51,556 nt of DNA from Prevotellaceae bacterium UBA1726 (GTDB lineage Bacteria > Bacteroidota > Bacteroidia > Bacteroidales > Bacteroidaceae), in contig DCIM01000012.1 in NCBI GenBank assembly GCA_002316005.1, positions 1-51,556 of the forward strand. The letters run 5' to 3'. The translations under genes were made by a program, and so were the position numbers. This document shows, one piece after another, positions 8,217-16,527 of the stretch (positions within the stretch are counted from its first letter, which is position 1; each line of letters starts with the position of its first letter). The notes under the pieces were generated by a model. That model was given only the letters and a program-made list of their open reading frames with translations. It had not been told where the DNA came from and ran no database searches.

Positions 8217-9122
8217 ATGAAAACAAAGACTATTATATTAGGACATGTGGCAATGCTTGCCGCAAATGTTATATGGGGTTTGATGTCGCCTATCGGCAAA
8301 GAGGCACTTAACTCGCCCGACATCGCGCCATTGACGCTCACAGGTATGCGTATCATCGGTGCAGCACTGCTGTTCTGGTTGGGCGGAATGATTCTGCCTA
8401 AGAGCATCGCCCCAAAGGAGACAATAGAGAAAAAGGACTACCTGCCGCTTGTATTCGCTTCGCTGCTCATCACTTTCGCCAATCAAATTTGCGTGATTTT
8501 CGGTATGTCGATGACTTCGCCTGTGGATGCTACAGTGATGTGCTCCACTACCCCATTCTTCACCCTGCTGTTGGTGTGGATGCTCTGGAACGAAAAACCA
8601 GGCTGGGCAAAGATCTTAGGCGTGGTGCTGGGTTTCGCGGGTATGCTGGTGTTCATCTTCGGTGGAAAGACTGACACGGCAATGAATGTGAGCAACCCTC
8701 TGCTGGGCGACATCATCTGCATTCTGTCGCAGGTGTTCGGTGCCATCTACATGGTGAAATATGCTTTCCTCACAAAGAAATACTCGCCTTTCACACTGAT
8801 GAAATGGCTGTTTACAATATCGGGCATACTGATGCTGTTCATCTCTGGCCCTGCCATTGCCACTACGGCTTGGGAGGTGATTCCTACAAAGGTGATTCTT
8901 GAGGCTGGATATGTGGTGGTGTTCGGCACTTTCATCGCGTATGTGTTCCTGCCAATCGGTCAGCGTGGCTTGTCGCCTACCTCTATCGCAATGTACAACT
9001 ACTTGCAACCTATCGTGGCTGCGGTGTTCTCGGTAATGATTGGAGTGGCGGCAATAACAATGCCGACAATTATCGGTTCTGCACTGATATTTGCCGGCGT
9101 GTATTTGGTGAATAAGAAATAA
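8217..9122 (+). CDS. EamA/DMT-superfamily membrane transporter
   Basis: 301 residues with about ten hydrophobic helices arranged as two EamA halves: the first begins MLAANVIWGLMSPIGKEAL, the second near LLGDIICILSQVFGAIYMVK. The second half closes with the conserved YNYLQPIVAAVFSVMIGV segment. DMT members export amino acids, nucleobases or metabolites across the inner membrane; the substrate cannot be inferred. It is a single gene with its own promoter, convergent with a GH43 gene only 25 bases away. Confidence 0.9.
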   Translation: MKTKTIILGHVAMLAANVIWGLMSPIGKEALNSPDIAPLTLTGMRIIGAALLFWLGGMILPKSIAPKETIEKKDYLPLVFASLLITFANQICVIFGMSMTSPVDATVMCSTTPFFTLLLVWMLWNEKPGWAKILGVVLGFAGMLVFIFGGKTDTAMNVSNPLLGDIICILSQVFGAIYMVKYAFLTKKYSPFTLMKWLFTISGILMLFISGPAIATTAWEVIPTKVILEAGYVVVFGTFIAYVFLPIGQRGLSPTSIAMYNYLQPIVAAVFSVMIGVAAITMPTIIGSALIFAGVYLVNKK

Positions 9123-9147
9123 CGTCGTTGACGCATTCAAAGTAGTT

Positions 9148-10095
9148 TTATTTCTGTACTTTGGCAGAGGCTTTTGGTCCATTGACGAAATATGGCCAAA
9201 GGTCTTTGCCAATTTTCATTTTCTGGAGGATGGCCTTGCGTCCTTCCTTGTATTTTCCCATGTAATAGGCGTGGCAGAGGTAGTAGTACTCGCCCTTCGA
9301 CTTCTTCACGAGGGTGCCATGACCACAACTCTGGATATCCTCGGCATTGCCTTCGAGGATTGGATTGCCGGCATACTTCTCGTATGGTCCCTCAAACTTC
9401 TTGCTACGAGCCACTGACACGGCATAGTCGCTCTGAGGCGAACAGCAATCGCGGATTGAATAGAGCAGATAGTAGTAGTCGCCTTCCTTGATGATGCACT
9501 GACCTTCGCAACCGATGCGCTCGGTGTCGGTGATGAGTGAGATAGGTTCGCCCATGAGCGAGAGTCCGTCAGGCGAGAGGCGCTGGGCAAGGATTTCTAT
9601 TGGACGGCGACTTGGGTCGAGGCCGTATGCCTTCCAGGTTATCCACAACTGACCGTTGTCGTTGAAGACATAACTGTCGATCGCCTCGTTGGTGGTCTTC
9701 ACGATAGGACCATGGTCAACGAACTGTCCCTCTGGACCATCGGCAACGGCTACACCGATGCAACTGGTGCGGTCGGCCTTCTGAAGGGCGGTGTAATAGC
9801 ATAGCACCTTATCACCAACCTTTACAAGTTCGGGAGCCCAGAAAGCACCAGCTGTCCACTCTGGCCATTTGTCGAAGACATAGCCCATAGGAGTCCAAGT
9901 CTGGAGGTCGGTCGACTTATAGCGAGCATAACACTGAGGGTTGTTGCCCGATGTGGCGGCAGCATAATAGGTCTTGCCCACACGGATGATAGTTGGATCG
10001 GGGGCGTCTTTGTCAATGACAGGGTTAGCGATGTAGGTTGTGGAACAACAGGCAAAGAGTGCCACTGTTGCGAACGAGAGGAATAGTTTTTTCAT
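9148..10095 (-). CDS. Glycoside hydrolase family 43 lipoprotein
   Basis: A lipoprotein signal (MKKLFLSFATVALFAC, lipobox LFAC) precedes a single five-bladed GH43 domain. Expected catalytic residues are visible: base D33 in DAPDPT, pKa-modulating D140 in EAIDSYVFND, and acid E197 in GCEGQC. GH43 enzymes are alpha-L-arabinofuranosidases, beta-xylosidases or arabinanases acting on plant glycans; here probably in the periplasm or on the outer membrane. 315 residues fits a one-domain enzyme. It is not next to a SusC/SusD pair, so it is not part of a recognisable polysaccharide utilisation locus. Confidence 0.88.
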   Translation of the reverse strand: MKKLFLSFATVALFACCSTTYIANPVIDKDAPDPTIIRVGKTYYAAATSGNNPQCYARYKSTDLQTWTPMGYVFDKWPEWTAGAFWAPELVKVGDKVLCYYTALQKADRTSCIGVAVADGPEGQFVDHGPIVKTTNEAIDSYVFNDNGQLWITWKAYGLDPSRRPIEILAQRLSPDGLSLMGEPISLITDTERIGCEGQCIIKEGDYYYLLYSIRDCCSPQSDYAVSVARSKKFEGPYEKYAGNPILEGNAEDIQSCGHGTLVKKSKGEYYYLCHAYYMGKYKEGRKAILQKMKIGKDLWPYFVNGPKASAKVQK

Positions 10096-10126
10096 TGCTT
10101 TTTGGTTTTTGTGAAATTTATTTCCA

Positions 10127-10157
10127 CAAAGATAGGAATAATTTGCCGTTTTTCAAA
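10127..10157 (-). promoter_or_regulatory. Promoter of the GH43 gene
   Basis: Minus-strand TTTG (10157-10154), 19 nt, TATCTTTG (10134-10127), ending about 30 nt before the start codon. Confidence 0.7.
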
Positions 10158-10197
10158 ATCAAAATACGCAATTGATATTTATTTGTTCAAAAACAAC

Positions 10198-10235
10198 AAA
10201 AAAAAGAGTGACGGCCTCTCGGACATCACTCTTTA
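10198..10235 (-). terminator. Terminator of the thrS-infC-rpmI-rplT operon
   Basis: AAAGAGTGA/TCACTCTTT stem (10204-10212 with 10227-10235), extended inward to a GAGA tetraloop, and a run of T on the minus strand. Confidence 0.85.
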
Positions 10236-10255
10236 TTGTTGTGGTAAGATGATTC

Positions 10256-10600
10256 TTACTTTACCTTTGCTACGATAGCAGCGAAAGCAGCTGGGTTGTT
10301 CACAGCAAGGTCAGCGAGCACCTTACGGTTGATCTCGATACCAGCCTTGTGGAGAGCGCCCATAAGCTGTGAATAGCTCATACCCTCGATGCGAGCTGCA
10401 GCGTTGATACGCTGAATCCAAAGAGCGCGGAAATTGCGCTTCTTGTTACGACGATCGCGGTATGCGTATGTCAAACCTTTCTCCCAAGTGTTCTTGGCTA
10501 CAGTCCAAACGTTCTTACGAGCGCCATAGTAACCCTTGGTCAACTTCAGAATACGAGTTCTCTTTGCTTTTGATGCAACATGATTTACACTTCTTGGCAT
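10256..10600 (-). CDS. rplT: 50S ribosomal protein L20
   Basis: 114 residues, the standard length. It starts MPRSVNHVASKAKRTRILKL and contains the signature RNFRALWIQRINAAAR and the C-terminal GIEINRKVLADLA. It binds 23S rRNA early in 50S assembly and in several bacteria represses its own operon. Last gene of thrS-infC-rpmI-rplT, 41 bases after rpmI, followed by a strong terminator. Confidence 0.98.
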   Translation of the reverse strand: MPRSVNHVASKAKRTRILKLTKGYYGARKNVWTVAKNTWEKGLTYAYRDRRNKKRNFRALWIQRINAAARIEGMSYSQLMGALHKAGIEINRKVLADLAVNNPAAFAAIVAKVK

Positions 10601-10641
10601 AGTTCTTCTTTTCTTTAAATGTTAAACAATAGGGTTAATAA

Positions 10642-10839
10642 TTAACGCAGACAAAGGAGGTCGCGAACCTGCTTGATGTTGGTCTGGTCTACGAGAGTAG
10701 TACCAACGAGATTTCTCTTCTGCTTCTTTGTCTTCTTTGTCAGAATGTGACTGTGGAAAGCGTGACGACGCTTGATCTTACCTGTACCGGTGAAGCTGAA
10801 ACGCTTCTTTGCACCGGAATTAGACTTTACTTTTGGCAT
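10642..10839 (-). CDS. rpmI: 50S ribosomal protein L35
   Basis: 65 residues, MPKVKSNSGAKKRFSFTGTG followed by KIKRRHAFHSHILTKKTKKQKRNL: the basic, compact L35 sequence of normal length. Classical neighbour of rplT and infC. A 160-nt gap with hairpin potential separates it from infC. Confidence 0.97.
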   Translation of the reverse strand: MPKVKSNSGAKKRFSFTGTGKIKRRHAFHSHILTKKTKKQKRNLVGTTLVDQTNIKQVRDLLCLR

Positions 10840-10999
10840 TTTGTTTAAATAATTTAATATGTTAATAAATAAACCTCTTCGACACTGCCGAGGCAGGCTC
10901 GAGGTAGGTGGAAACGCATACCAAAGCGTGACTCACCTTTGAAAAAAAATAATCTTTTTATATAGAAGGCTGGAGATTCTAAAAATTCCAGGAGGAAAT
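10840..10999 (-). promoter_or_regulatory. Structured leader between infC and rpmI (candidate r-protein autoregulation site)
   Basis: This 160-nt gap is long for the operon. On the minus strand it holds CTGGA/TCCAG just after infC and, nearer rpmI, a CTGC-CTCG-GCAG stem-loop within a larger CCTC/GAGG pairing. L20 autoregulates through the rpmI leader in other phyla; that this gap does the same is a positional inference only. Confidence 0.3.
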
Positions 11000-11680
11000 T
11001 TAATCCTCCTCGAACTTGAGATTCTTGAGGGCATCAGCACCTTTCACCTGACCGAGACCATTCTCGGCTGCGCGCTGCTCTGCCTCTACCTTCTGCTGCT
11101 CCTTTGCTTCAGCTTCACGCTTCTCGCGATCCATCTTCTGCTGGCTCTTCTTTGCCTGACCGGCTTTCTTTGGAGCCATATAAAGGAACATCTTCTTTCC
11201 TTCGAGTTTTGGAAGCTGCTCTACCTTACCGAACTCCTCAAGGTCGTTAGCAAAACGGAGGAGAAGGACCTCTCCCTGCTCCTTGAAAAGGATTGAACGG
11301 CCACGGAAGAATACATAGGCACGAACCTTGTTGCCTTCCTCGAGGAACTCCTTTGCGTGCTTCAGCTTGAACGCGTAATCGTGCTCATCAGTCTGAGGTC
11401 CGAAACGGATTTCCTTAACTTCCACCTTCACCTGCTTCTGCTTCATTTCCTTTGCATGCTTCTTCTGCTGGTAAAGGAACTTCGAATAATCGATGATGCG
11501 ACAAACTGGTGGCTGGGCATTTGGAGAAATCTCAACAAGGTCTACACCTTGCTGGCGTGCTAAATCCAAAGCATCACGGGTGGACATTACTGTTGCACCT
11601 TCATCACCTACAACTCGTACCTCAGGAACTCGAATCTGTCCGTTCACGCGGTACTGATTTTTCAATTTGTCGTTCTTCAT
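11000..11680 (-). CDS. infC: Translation initiation factor IF-3
   Basis: 226 residues with the N-domain (YRVNGQIRVPEVRVVGDEGA), the basic linker, and the C-domain motif KEIRFGPQTDEHDYAFKLKH. A charged low-complexity tail of about 50 residues (KKAGQAKKSQQKMDREKREA and beyond) is typical of Bacteroidetes IF-3. ATG at 11680 is chosen; an in-frame TTG lies one codon upstream. IF-3 keeps 30S subunits free and proofreads initiator tRNA. Downstream of thrS by ~190 nt with a possible internal promoter. Confidence 0.97.
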   Translation of the reverse strand: MKNDKLKNQYRVNGQIRVPEVRVVGDEGATVMSTRDALDLARQQGVDLVEISPNAQPPVCRIIDYSKFLYQQKKHAKEMKQKQVKVEVKEIRFGPQTDEHDYAFKLKHAKEFLEEGNKVRAYVFFRGRSILFKEQGEVLLLRFANDLEEFGKVEQLPKLEGKKMFLYMAPKKAGQAKKSQQKMDREKREAEAKEQQKVEAEQRAAENGLGQVKGADALKNLKFEED

Positions 11681-11705
11681 CAATAATTTTTAATTGTTCA
11701 AAATT

Positions 11706-11762
11706 GGACATAAATGTCCCTAATAAATAAATCGGATGCAAAGTTACGATTTTTTCAACAAA
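11706..11762 (-). promoter_or_regulatory. Possible internal promoter and leader hairpin before infC
   Basis: TAACTTTG on the minus strand (11746-11739) matches the -7 element; a -33 TTTG at the right distance is lacking (nearest at 11762-11759). A perfect GGACA-TAAA-TGTCC hairpin (11706-11719) would lie in the leader. Confidence 0.4.
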
Positions 11763-11841
11763 TCGTTAACATTTGCACCCAACTTATTATTGAGGTTTAA
11801 ATTTATTTAACCAAAATCAAGTGTTTCAAGAGCGAAAAATT

Positions 11842-11870
11842 CTTCACTCTTCACTCTTTCACTATTAACT
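11842..11870. repeat. CTTCACT-type heptad array at the thrS stop
   Basis: Plus-strand units CTTCACT, CTTCACT, CTTTCACT and ATTAACT run into the thrS stop codon (11873-11875). It resembles the other 7-bp arrays of this window in unit size and position. Confidence 0.5.
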
Positions 11871-11872
11871 AC

Positions 11873-13843
11873 TTAGTCCTGTGGCTTGATATTTGTAGCC
11901 TCGAGCTGCTTAGCAACCTCGTCGTTGATGCGCTGAGCGAAGTCGGCAACAGTCATTGTTGCCTGCTCGCCACCACCCTGCTGACGCATTGAAACAAGAC
12001 CTTCGGCACTCTCCTTCTCGCCAACAATAACCATGTAAGGTACACGCTTCAACTCGTTGTCGCGGATCTTACGACCAATCTTCTCGTTACGATCGTCAAC
12101 GAAAGCACGAACGCCAGCCTCATCGAGAGTCTGCTGAACCTCCTTTGCATAGTCGTTGAACTTCTCAGAGATAGGGAGGATAGCAACCTGATCTGGTGTG
12201 AGCCAGAGTGGGAAGTGACCTGCTGTGTGCTCGATGAGAACGGCTGTAAAGCGCTCCATTGAACCGAATGGTGCACGGTGTACCATTACAGGCGTCTTCT
12301 TTGAGTTGTCCTCTGCTGTATATTCGAGCTTGAAACGCTGTGGGAGGTTGTAGTCAACCTGGATTGTACCCAACTGCCAACGACGACCGATAGCGTCGCG
12401 TACCATACAGTCAAGCTTTGGTCCGTAGAATGCTGCCTCACCTGTCTCCTGACGAGCAGTAAGACCACGCTCCTCGCAAGCATCAATGATGGCCTGCTCT
12501 GCCTCTGCCCACATCTCGTCAGTACCGATGTACTTCTCTGTGTTCTTTGGATCACGAAGTGAAATCTGGAACTCTACCTGATCCTCGCCGAAACCGAAGA
12601 TAGAGAATACTGCCTGGATGATATCAAGAACACGGAGGAACTCTCCCTTAACCTGATCTGGACGGCAGAAGATATGAGCATCGTCCTGTGTGAACGAACG
12701 AACACGAGTCAAACCGTGAAGCTCGCCTGACTGCTCATAACGATATACTGTACCGAACTCTGCACAACGGAATGGAAGTTCCTTGTAAGAGCGTGGTTTT
12801 GAAGCAAATACCTCACAGTGATGAGGACAGTTCATTGGCTTGAGCATATAGAGCTCATCCTCCTCTGGAGTGTGGATTGGCTGGAATGAATCCTTGCCGT
12901 AGTGTGCCCAGTGACCAGATGTTACATAGAGATTCTTTGAACCGATATGTGGAGTGATAACTTCCTGATAGCCGAAACGCTTCTGAATCTTGCGGAGCAT
13001 GTCCTGAAGACGGAGACGGAGGTCGGTGCCCTTTGGCAACCAGATAGGAAGACCCTTACCTACGCGGTCGGAGAACATGAAGAGTTCCATCTCCTTACCA
13101 ATCTTACGGTGGTCGCGCTTCTTTGCCTCCTCTATCATTACGAGATACTCATCGAGCAACTTCTTCTTTGGGAAAGAGATACCATAGAGACGCTGAAGCT
13201 GTGCCTTTGTTGCATCGCCACGCCAGAAGGCACCAGCGATAGAAGTCAACTTCACAGCCTTGATGAGACCTGTTGACACGAGGTGAGGACCCTTACAGAG
13301 GTCGGTGAACTTACCCTGTGTGTAGGTTGTGATAGAGCCGTCCTCGAGGTCCTGCTCGATGTGCTCGCACTTATATGTCTGACCATCTGCACCAAACTGA
13401 GCCATAGCGTCAGCCTTGCTCACTTCCTTACGTACCAGTGGTTCATCCAACTTAGCAAGTTCGAGCATCTTCTGCTCAATCTTTGCGAAGTCGCCTTCCT
13501 TGATCTGCTCACCATTAGGAAGAAGCACATCATAGAAGAAACCAGCCTCTACGGCAGGACCGAAACCGAACTGAATGCCAGGATAAAGTTCCTGAAGAGC
13601 CTCAGCAAGGAGGTGGGCACTTGTGTGCCAGAAAGCATGCTTACCTTCCTCATCGTCGAAACGATAGAGGGCAATGGTAGCATCCTCGTTGATTGGTCGG
13701 TTTAATTCAACTGTTTCACCATTTACTCCGCAACTTACAACATTGCGTGCGAGGGCTGGTGAGATGCTCTCTGCGATTTGAAAACCAGTTACGCCCTGCT
13801 CATACTGACGAACAGATCCGTCTGGGAAAGTAATATTAATCAT
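11873..13843 (-). CDS. thrS: Threonine--tRNA ligase
   Basis: 656 residues in the full bacterial layout: TGS domain (INITFPDGSVRQYEQGVTG), editing domain with HxxxH (FWHTSAHLLAEAL), the class II core with motif 2 (FRCAEFGTVYRYEQSGEL followed by HGLTRVRSFTQDD), zinc ligand cysteine in MNCPHH, motif 3 (HRAPFGSMERF), and the anticodon-binding domain. The start MINITFPDG at 13843 is preferred to a GTG further upstream because the TGS domain begins at once. It has its own promoter and heads the operon. Confidence 0.98.
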   Translation of the reverse strand: MINITFPDGSVRQYEQGVTGFQIAESISPALARNVVSCGVNGETVELNRPINEDATIALYRFDDEEGKHAFWHTSAHLLAEALQELYPGIQFGFGPAVEAGFFYDVLLPNGEQIKEGDFAKIEQKMLELAKLDEPLVRKEVSKADAMAQFGADGQTYKCEHIEQDLEDGSITTYTQGKFTDLCKGPHLVSTGLIKAVKLTSIAGAFWRGDATKAQLQRLYGISFPKKKLLDEYLVMIEEAKKRDHRKIGKEMELFMFSDRVGKGLPIWLPKGTDLRLRLQDMLRKIQKRFGYQEVITPHIGSKNLYVTSGHWAHYGKDSFQPIHTPEEDELYMLKPMNCPHHCEVFASKPRSYKELPFRCAEFGTVYRYEQSGELHGLTRVRSFTQDDAHIFCRPDQVKGEFLRVLDIIQAVFSIFGFGEDQVEFQISLRDPKNTEKYIGTDEMWAEAEQAIIDACEERGLTARQETGEAAFYGPKLDCMVRDAIGRRWQLGTIQVDYNLPQRFKLEYTAEDNSKKTPVMVHRAPFGSMERFTAVLIEHTAGHFPLWLTPDQVAILPISEKFNDYAKEVQQTLDEAGVRAFVDDRNEKIGRKIRDNELKRVPYMVIVGEKESAEGLVSMRQQGGGEQATMTVADFAQRINDEVAKQLEATNIKPQD

Positions 13844-13898
13844 AATATATAATAATGTATTAGGCCCCAAACAAAAGGGCACATGTAAATTCAGCCTA

Positions 13899-13929
13899 CA
13901 AAATTAATAAAACACTGCGACATGACAAA
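13899..13929 (-). promoter_or_regulatory. thrS promoter
   Basis: Minus-strand TTTG (13929-13926), 19 nt, TAATTTTG (13906-13899), giving a leader of about 50 nt. No threonine-rich leader peptide or T-box is visible. Confidence 0.75.
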
Positions 13930-13966
13930 GAAAAATCGTATTTTATTTGTATTTATTCTATAAAAT

Positions 13967-13998
13967 CAAAGGGTCGGACATCACTGCTCGACCCTTTG
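13967..13998 (-). terminator. GUGA-capped hairpin, second terminator upstream of thrS
   Basis: CAAAGGGTCGGACA (13967-13980) and its partner at 13985-13998 form a 14-bp stem with one mismatch around TCAC (GUGA in the RNA). It sits between small RNA 2 and the thrS promoter and probably insulates thrS. Confidence 0.6.
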
Positions 13999-14029
13999 TA
14001 TACCATCCTTAGGTAATCCTTAGGAGGTA

Positions 14030-14172
14030 AATTAAAACAAAAACGCCGCGATTTCACAACCACAACGCTTTTTCCAAACCAAAAAACAATCAAAAATTTA
14101 CCTTTATTATTAACTAAACTTTATTCTTATCAATAGTGCGAAACTTAATTCGCAATGGTTTTTCCTTTAAAA
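14030..14172 (-). ncRNA. Candidate small RNA 2 (about 140 nt)
   Basis: Starts about 7 nt after a TAATTTTG element. In RNA order it has a GGTTTT/AAAACC hairpin, a TGCGAA/TTCGCA hairpin, a U-rich single-stranded linker (GTTTAGTTAATA, then GATTGTTTTTTGGTTTGG), and a 10-bp terminator stem (arms at 14044-14053 and 14058-14067) closed by GUGA, followed by TTTTTGTTTT. No ORF. The linker and terminator closely resemble small RNA 3 at 37.3-37.5 kb. Bacteroidales-1-type RNAs and the paralogous small-RNA families reported in Bacteroides have a similar short promoter-to-terminator layout, but identity was not tested. Confidence 0.6.
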
Positions 14173-14178
14173 CCGATG

Positions 14179-14210
14179 CAAAATTACAATTTTTTCCAAC
14201 ATAATCCAAG
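14179..14210 (-). promoter_or_regulatory. Promoter of small RNA 2
   Basis: TAATTTTG (14186-14179) with CTTG (14210-14207) 20 nt upstream on the minus strand. Confidence 0.6.
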
Positions 14211-14267
14211 AAAAAAGTGCAAAAAAAATAAAAACTGTGTGCGAAAACAACATCTTTAACTTCTTTT

Positions 14268-14503
14268 ATACAAAAAATGGGCCCGGCATCACTGCCAAGC
14301 CCATAAACCCAAAAAATCCACTCTTGAATTAAAAAAAGTATTTAACCTTACATTAATAGTTATGATAAAAAACCATAATTCCAATCTATAATACAATTCA
14401 GGAGCGACATTTCAAACTGCTCAAAAAACTCCTAAGTCAAGGCACTTCCAAGACTCAGGAGCATTTGTTATTTGGAAGTTTTTGTGTCGGCAGAACCAAG
14501 TCT
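14268..14503 (-). ncRNA. Candidate small RNA 1 with 5' pseudoknot (about 235 nt)
   Basis: Follows a strong promoter and ends at a 12-bp terminator stem (14277-14288 with 14293-14304) capped by GUGA and followed by TTTTTTG. Near the 5' end ACTTCCAA (RNA sense, 14479-14472) can pair with TTGGAAGT (14451-14444), while CTCCTGAGTC (14461-14452) pairs with GACTTAGGAG (14438-14429). These interleave as an H-type pseudoknot with no nucleotide between the stems. The 3' half is U-rich like small RNAs 2 and 3. Only short unconvincing ORFs are present. Confidence 0.55.
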
Positions 14504-14509
14504 GCAATG

Positions 14510-14541
14510 CAAAGATAGGAAAGGATTTAGTAAAAAGCAAA
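14510..14541 (-). promoter_or_regulatory. Promoter of small RNA 1
   Basis: Minus-strand TTTG (14541-14538), 20 nt, TATCTTTG (14517-14510): a near-perfect match. Confidence 0.75.
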
Positions 14542-14651
14542 AAAAAGGCGAATACATATGCACAAATTCCCCAATTTTACGCACGAATGAGGGGAAAACA
14601 ACTGAATCTGCACAATTTTACTTGTTCGCTGAACAATAGTAATGATAATAC

Positions 14652-14688
14652 AAAATGCCAACGATATCAGATAATGATGTCGCTGGCA
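14652..14688 (-). terminator. Terminator of the TPR/AraC regulator
   Basis: TGCCAACGA (14656-14664) pairs with TCGCTGGCA (14680-14688, one G-U in RNA), then TTTTG on the minus strand. Confidence 0.6.
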
Positions 14689-14702
14689 ATGAGTCATTTC
14701 TG

Positions 14703-16376
14703 TTATTCTGCCTCTTCCCGAGATGCTTTTTGGTACTCAGAAGGAGTCAAGCCCGTAAATTTCTTGAATGCAGAGATGAGCGAATTTCGCGATTTGAATC
14801 CAACACTTTGAGACACTGCCTCAATGGTGAGATGCTTCGAGAGTTCAGGATCGTCAAACATTCGGCAGGCCTCCTTGACGCGTCTTTCGGCAACGACGCT
14901 ACTGAAATTACCACCATAACACTCGTTGATAACCTGCGACACATAGCGCGAATTGGTGCCTATCAGTTGTGCCATCTCGTCAATAGTGAAAGAACTTTGA
15001 CAAATCTTGTCTTTCATCTGGAGCACACGCCCTATTTCACTGCACAATCGTTGCTTTTCCTCCTCGGTCAGGTTGCTGCTTTTGTATTTCTGCGTTTCAG
15101 ACGGATTATTATCTCCTTCATGCAATACATTCTGGTAACGCTCATAGAGAAGTCGGTTACGCTCATCAAGATACTTGTTCTTGCGATTGACAAGCACAAA
15201 GAGCATTACAGCCATTATTGCGATAATTGCCAGAATAAAACTGACGATGGTATGATTAAGGACTTGCGAATTCAACTTCTCGTTTGTCTCTGTTGCTCTA
15301 TTCAGCATTGTAAGGAAGTGCTTCTCCCCCACATCGAGCAATCCCGAATTATGCTCAAGAGAATCCTTTGCCTCCGCGTACATCTTATTATATTCCACGA
15401 AAGAGCCTTCATCACCTTTTGCGAGATAGTCATTAGCTATGGCGTTGTAAGAGGCAACAACGATGTCGCGCATATCGTGCTTTCTTGCTATAGGCAATAT
15501 TTTCTTAAAGACAACAATAGCCGAATCGTATTGCTGCTCTGACTCAAAAATATGAGCTATTCCTGTGAGGGTGAGACAATAATAGCGATTCGAAATGGTA
15601 GAACCTATTTCCCTTTTCGTCTGGGCATACAGATAACTTCGTGCTTCTTCATTCTTACCAGCCACGAAAGCCTGCATTGCCTTGTACATATTCAAGAAAT
15701 GGTAGTAATTGCGCTCAGTGGTAGGATATTCACTGACAGCCACTTTGTCAAGCAACGCCTTTATCTCGTCGTTTTTCTTGAGAAGAAGAAGGAATGAAGC
15801 TTCGTAGATGAATGACTTGCCATACATGTCCCACAACTTGATATTATAAGCCGTGTCGAAGCACTTCTCATAATAAGACAAAGCCGTAGTTTTCATATTG
15901 TCAGAGGCATAATTGATACCACTGGTAACAAACATATTTGCCACTGTGAGATAAGTACGACAGATAGCAGAATTCTCAAGACCGCAATCTTCTGCAATCT
16001 TTATAGCTCTTGACAAATAATCGTATGCTCGCGAATAGTCATTGAAATGATAATAGCACAAGTAGCCTGCTGCATTGAAAGCATCAATGCACAGTTCTGT
16101 TTCCTCCTTACCAAGTTTGGGGTCGTAGCGATTTATGACAACATTTGCACAAACCATAGCACTGTCGAATGCCTGATGATTATCCATCAAGTCAAGCCCC
16201 AACTTCATGATGTCGTACGACGATTTTTGGGAAAGTTCATTATAGAACTTCTCCATCTGCTTCTGGTTCATTGAAGGCAGTTCATCAGGGTGGGCAAATG
16301 ACACCGCGCTTGATAATACAGCGAGGATAAAAAGGCAAATCAGTCGTCTCTCTAAAACAATAGTTCTCAGTCTCAT
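14703..16376 (-). CDS. Membrane-anchored TPR protein with C-terminal AraC-type DNA-binding domain
   Basis: 557 residues. A signal-anchor (LICLFILAVLSSAVSFAHP) leads to an exported TPR region of about 350 residues, then a second membrane helix (HTIVSFILAIIAIMAVMLFVL), a coiled linker, and a cytoplasmic AraC-type HTH (FTIDEMAQLIGTNSRYVSQV, later VSQSVGFKSRNSLISAFKKF and GLTPSEYQ). This layout is common in Bacteroidetes as one-protein signal transducers linking periplasmic sensing to transcription. ATG at 16376 is used because it gives a positive n-region. Its target may be the adjacent GH3 gene, but no operator was identified. Confidence 0.82.
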   Translation of the reverse strand: MRLRTIVLERRLICLFILAVLSSAVSFAHPDELPSMNQKQMEKFYNELSQKSSYDIMKLGLDLMDNHQAFDSAMVCANVVINRYDPKLGKEETELCIDAFNAAGYLCYYHFNDYSRAYDYLSRAIKIAEDCGLENSAICRTYLTVANMFVTSGINYASDNMKTTALSYYEKCFDTAYNIKLWDMYGKSFIYEASFLLLLKKNDEIKALLDKVAVSEYPTTERNYYHFLNMYKAMQAFVAGKNEEARSYLYAQTKREIGSTISNRYYCLTLTGIAHIFESEQQYDSAIVVFKKILPIARKHDMRDIVVASYNAIANDYLAKGDEGSFVEYNKMYAEAKDSLEHNSGLLDVGEKHFLTMLNRATETNEKLNSQVLNHTIVSFILAIIAIMAVMLFVLVNRKNKYLDERNRLLYERYQNVLHEGDNNPSETQKYKSSNLTEEEKQRLCSEIGRVLQMKDKICQSSFTIDEMAQLIGTNSRYVSQVINECYGGNFSSVVAERRVKEACRMFDDPELSKHLTIEAVSQSVGFKSRNSLISAFKKFTGLTPSEYQKASREEAE

Positions 16377-16452
16377 AATTATTCCCAAGTCTTTAGTGCT
16401 CACAAAAGTACAACTTTTCTTTTGTATCAGCAAGAAAAAAGACAAAAATAAC

Positions 16453-16487
16453 AAAAAAAAAGCCAGACACCTTTATTGGCATCTGGC
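16453..16487 (-). terminator. Terminator of the GH3 gene
   Basis: GCCAGA (16462-16467) with TCTGGC (16482-16487) around an inner CC/GG pair, followed by nine T on the minus strand. Confidence 0.8.
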
Positions 16488-16527
16488 ATTTTCTATAGGA
16501 AAAATGCTGTATTGTCAGCAGTTTCGC

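Noticed and set aside
10096..10255. Bacteroidales-1 RNA downstream of rplT
   Set aside because: Such RNAs are often reported near L20 genes, but this 160-bp gap is taken up by a terminator and the GH43 promoter; the candidate RNAs lie upstream of thrS instead.
13844..14503. Threonine attenuator or T-box controlling thrS
   Set aside because: No Thr-rich leader peptide and no T-box sequence; the hairpins belong to separate upstream transcription units with their own promoters.
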